6,923 nucleotides of DNA from Tissierellia bacterium (GTDB lineage: Bacteria; Bacillota; Clostridia; Tissierellales; Tissierellaceae), in contig JAAYLY010000176.1 in the NCBI GenBank assembly GCA_012521625.1, forward strand, positions 1 through 6,923. Reading direction: 5' to 3'. Each line of letters begins with the position of its first letter. Positions within the stretch are counted from its first letter, which is position 1. Below are positions 5,853 through 6,923 of the stretch, piece by piece. Made by a program: the position numbers and the translations under genes. The notes beneath the pieces were generated by a model. The model saw only the letters and a program-made list of their open reading frames with translations, had not been told where the DNA came from and made no database searches.

Positions 5853-6839
5853 CTAATTCCCTTGCTTAATCTCGCTGATATTTTTAATCATTATGGAGAT
5901 GGTGCCGTCGGGATTATTTATAAATTCAACAATATCCTTATTCCTATAGATCTCTACAGGAATATCCAATTTTATACCGTTATCTATCTTGAATTTATGT
6001 ACCCCTAACTTCTTTTCAGGCTCCCTACCTTCCAGATGGATAACTTCCCTTACTCCAGCCTCCTGCAGCTTTTCCATATATTCCATCCTCACCTGGGGAT
6101 GGCTATCAAAGATTTTTTCAGCCACTTCCTCCAGCTGGATTACTCCATCATCCATATCCTCATAGATGACCTCCTTAATCTGGGATACCTTCTCAAAATC
6201 TTCATCATAATAGATCTTGGTTAGGTCCTTGGCCACCTTACTCATGACCCTTATGCTCTCCTTAATGGAAAGGTCCGTATTACACTCTAGAAAGAGCTCT
6301 GAAAAGTATGGCATCTTCTCCCCTTCTATATTATACTCCTTCTCCAATACCCTTATGGAAAGGTCTTTTAGGTTAATCAAGGCCCCTTCCACATTCCTTT
6401 GCCCTTCTGGCAGCATGACCCTATTTACCACTATCTTATTGTGGGTTCCCCTTTCCCCATAGTCTACGTAATGGGTGTAGCCTTCCTTGTAGTTGAATTT
6501 TAATATTACTAAAAAACTATCATCTTCTAGGGTAAATTTGGCCACCAACAAGTCTCCATCTGGTATCTCCCCATACCTTATCATAAGCTTAAACATATGG
6601 TCAGCTAACTGGGTACTGCCTGCTATAAAATCCTCAAAAGCTAATATCATCTCTTTAACCTTTGAGCTTTCTATAAACTTACCGGTCTTTACACTTTGGT
6701 CCTCAAACAATCTATCTATATGCTTAAGAATATATTCATATATTTTTTCATTTAATTCAAGCTCCTCAGTTGAAAATACAGGCAATGTGGCACCAGTATC
6801 TAATATATGGAGTATGGCATTATCTATAGTTAATTCCAA
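5853..6839 (-). CDS. Nucleoid-associated protein, NA37/YejK-like family
   Basis: This 328-residue soluble protein resembles the 37-kDa nucleoid-associated family (E. coli YejK/NdpA, about 335 aa), known from association with the nucleoid but with no defined biochemical activity. Recognisable points are the N-terminal IDNAILHILD, a central strand-rich block with GDLLVAKFTLEDDSFLVILKFNY (about 94-116), NKIVVNRVMLPEGQ (133-146), the acidic middle part and a C-terminal segment ending in GTISIMIKNISEI. The sequence is rich in Glu and Lys. No signal peptide or membrane segment is seen. The start is TTG at 6839: the codon before MELT is TTG, with AGAGGTG 6 nt upstream and no ATG nearby. It is the first gene of a two-gene operon with thpR, and the pairing suggests a nucleic-acid-related role, which is inference. 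Family call is from remembered similarity and is good but not certain. Confidence 0.8.
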   Translation of the reverse strand: MELTIDNAILHILDTGATLPVFSTEELELNEKIYEYILKHIDRLFEDQSVKTGKFIESSKVKEMILAFEDFIAGSTQLADHMFKLMIRYGEIPDGDLLVAKFTLEDDSFLVILKFNYKEGYTHYVDYGERGTHNKIVVNRVMLPEGQRNVEGALINLKDLSIRVLEKEYNIEGEKMPYFSELFLECNTDLSIKESIRVMSKVAKDLTKIYYDEDFEKVSQIKEVIYEDMDDGVIQLEEVAEKIFDSHPQVRMEYMEKLQEAGVREVIHLEGREPEKKLGVHKFKIDNGIKLDIPVEIYRNKDIVEFINNPDGTISIMIKNISEIKQGN

Positions 6840-6845
6840 TTAAAA

Positions 6846-6852
6846 CACCTCT
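6846..6852 (-). promoter_or_regulatory. Ribosome binding site for the TTG-started NA37 gene
   Basis: AGAGGTG on the minus strand stands 6 nt before TTG at 6839. It decides the non-ATG start. Confidence 0.75.
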
Positions 6853-6878
6853 ATTCTTCCATGTATAATAGCTACATA

Positions 6879-6884
6879 ATTATA
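6879..6884 (-). promoter_or_regulatory. Possible -10 element for the NA37-thpR operon
   Basis: A perfect TATAAT stands on the minus strand 39 nt before the TTG start codon. No -35 resembling TTGACA lies at 16-18 bp, and the region is very AT-rich, so a chance match is possible. Confidence 0.35.
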
Positions 6885-6923
6885 TCATATTAATATTTAA
6901 ATAATTGTTTATTCGTAAAAATA

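Noticed and set aside
6036..6843. Plus-strand reading frames opposite the NA37 gene (also 153-413, 960-1166, 2264-2485 and 4123-4326)
   Set aside because: They are antisense shadows of well-supported genes, with no recognisable domains and no ribosome binding sites.

Overview
The window looks like chromosomal DNA from a low-GC Gram-positive anaerobe of the Clostridia/Tissierellia type. This rests on AT-rich intergenic DNA, heavy use of AGG and ATA codons, strong AGGAGG-type ribosome binding sites, a T-box leader, U-tract terminators and a lipobox-bearing binding protein. A more exact taxonomic placement is inference and cannot be settled from this piece alone.

Layout. Positions 1-627 (+) hold the C-terminal part of a sensor histidine kinase that begins outside the window. 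A hairpin at 689-716 separates it from a convergent operon on the minus strand. That operon reads right to left: a sigma-A-type promoter (4853-4881), a complete T-box leader (about 4568-4830), a family 3 amino-acid-binding lipoprotein (3597-4478), a HisM/GlnP-type permease (2909-3571), a HisP/GlnQ-type ATPase (2179-2916) and an AbgB-like M20 amidohydrolase (727-2163). The genes are tightly packed, and the permease and ATPase genes overlap. Upstream of the leader, also on the minus strand, lie a truncated TetR-type DNA-binding domain (4844-5035), a palindrome that may have been its operator (5064-5086), and a strong terminator (5152-5190). That terminator closes a two-gene operon: a NA37-type nucleoid-associated protein (5853-6839) followed by a ThpR-type RNA 2',3'-cyclic phosphodiesterase (5313-5843).

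The most informative signal is the T-box. Its Stem I folds cleanly and places CAC, a histidine codon, in the specifier position. Independently, the variable base of the UGGN bulge is G, which would pair with a C73 discriminator, the base typical of bacterial tRNA-His. Together these predict that uncharged tRNA-His switches the operon on, so the transporter is probably a histidine importer. The co-transcribed M20 hydrolase may then release histidine from imported peptides or N-acyl conjugates. The operon's promoter lies inside the 3' end of the tetR remnant, and the remnant's stop codon falls at the predicted transcription start. This suggests that the histidine operon replaced the rest of a tetR gene.
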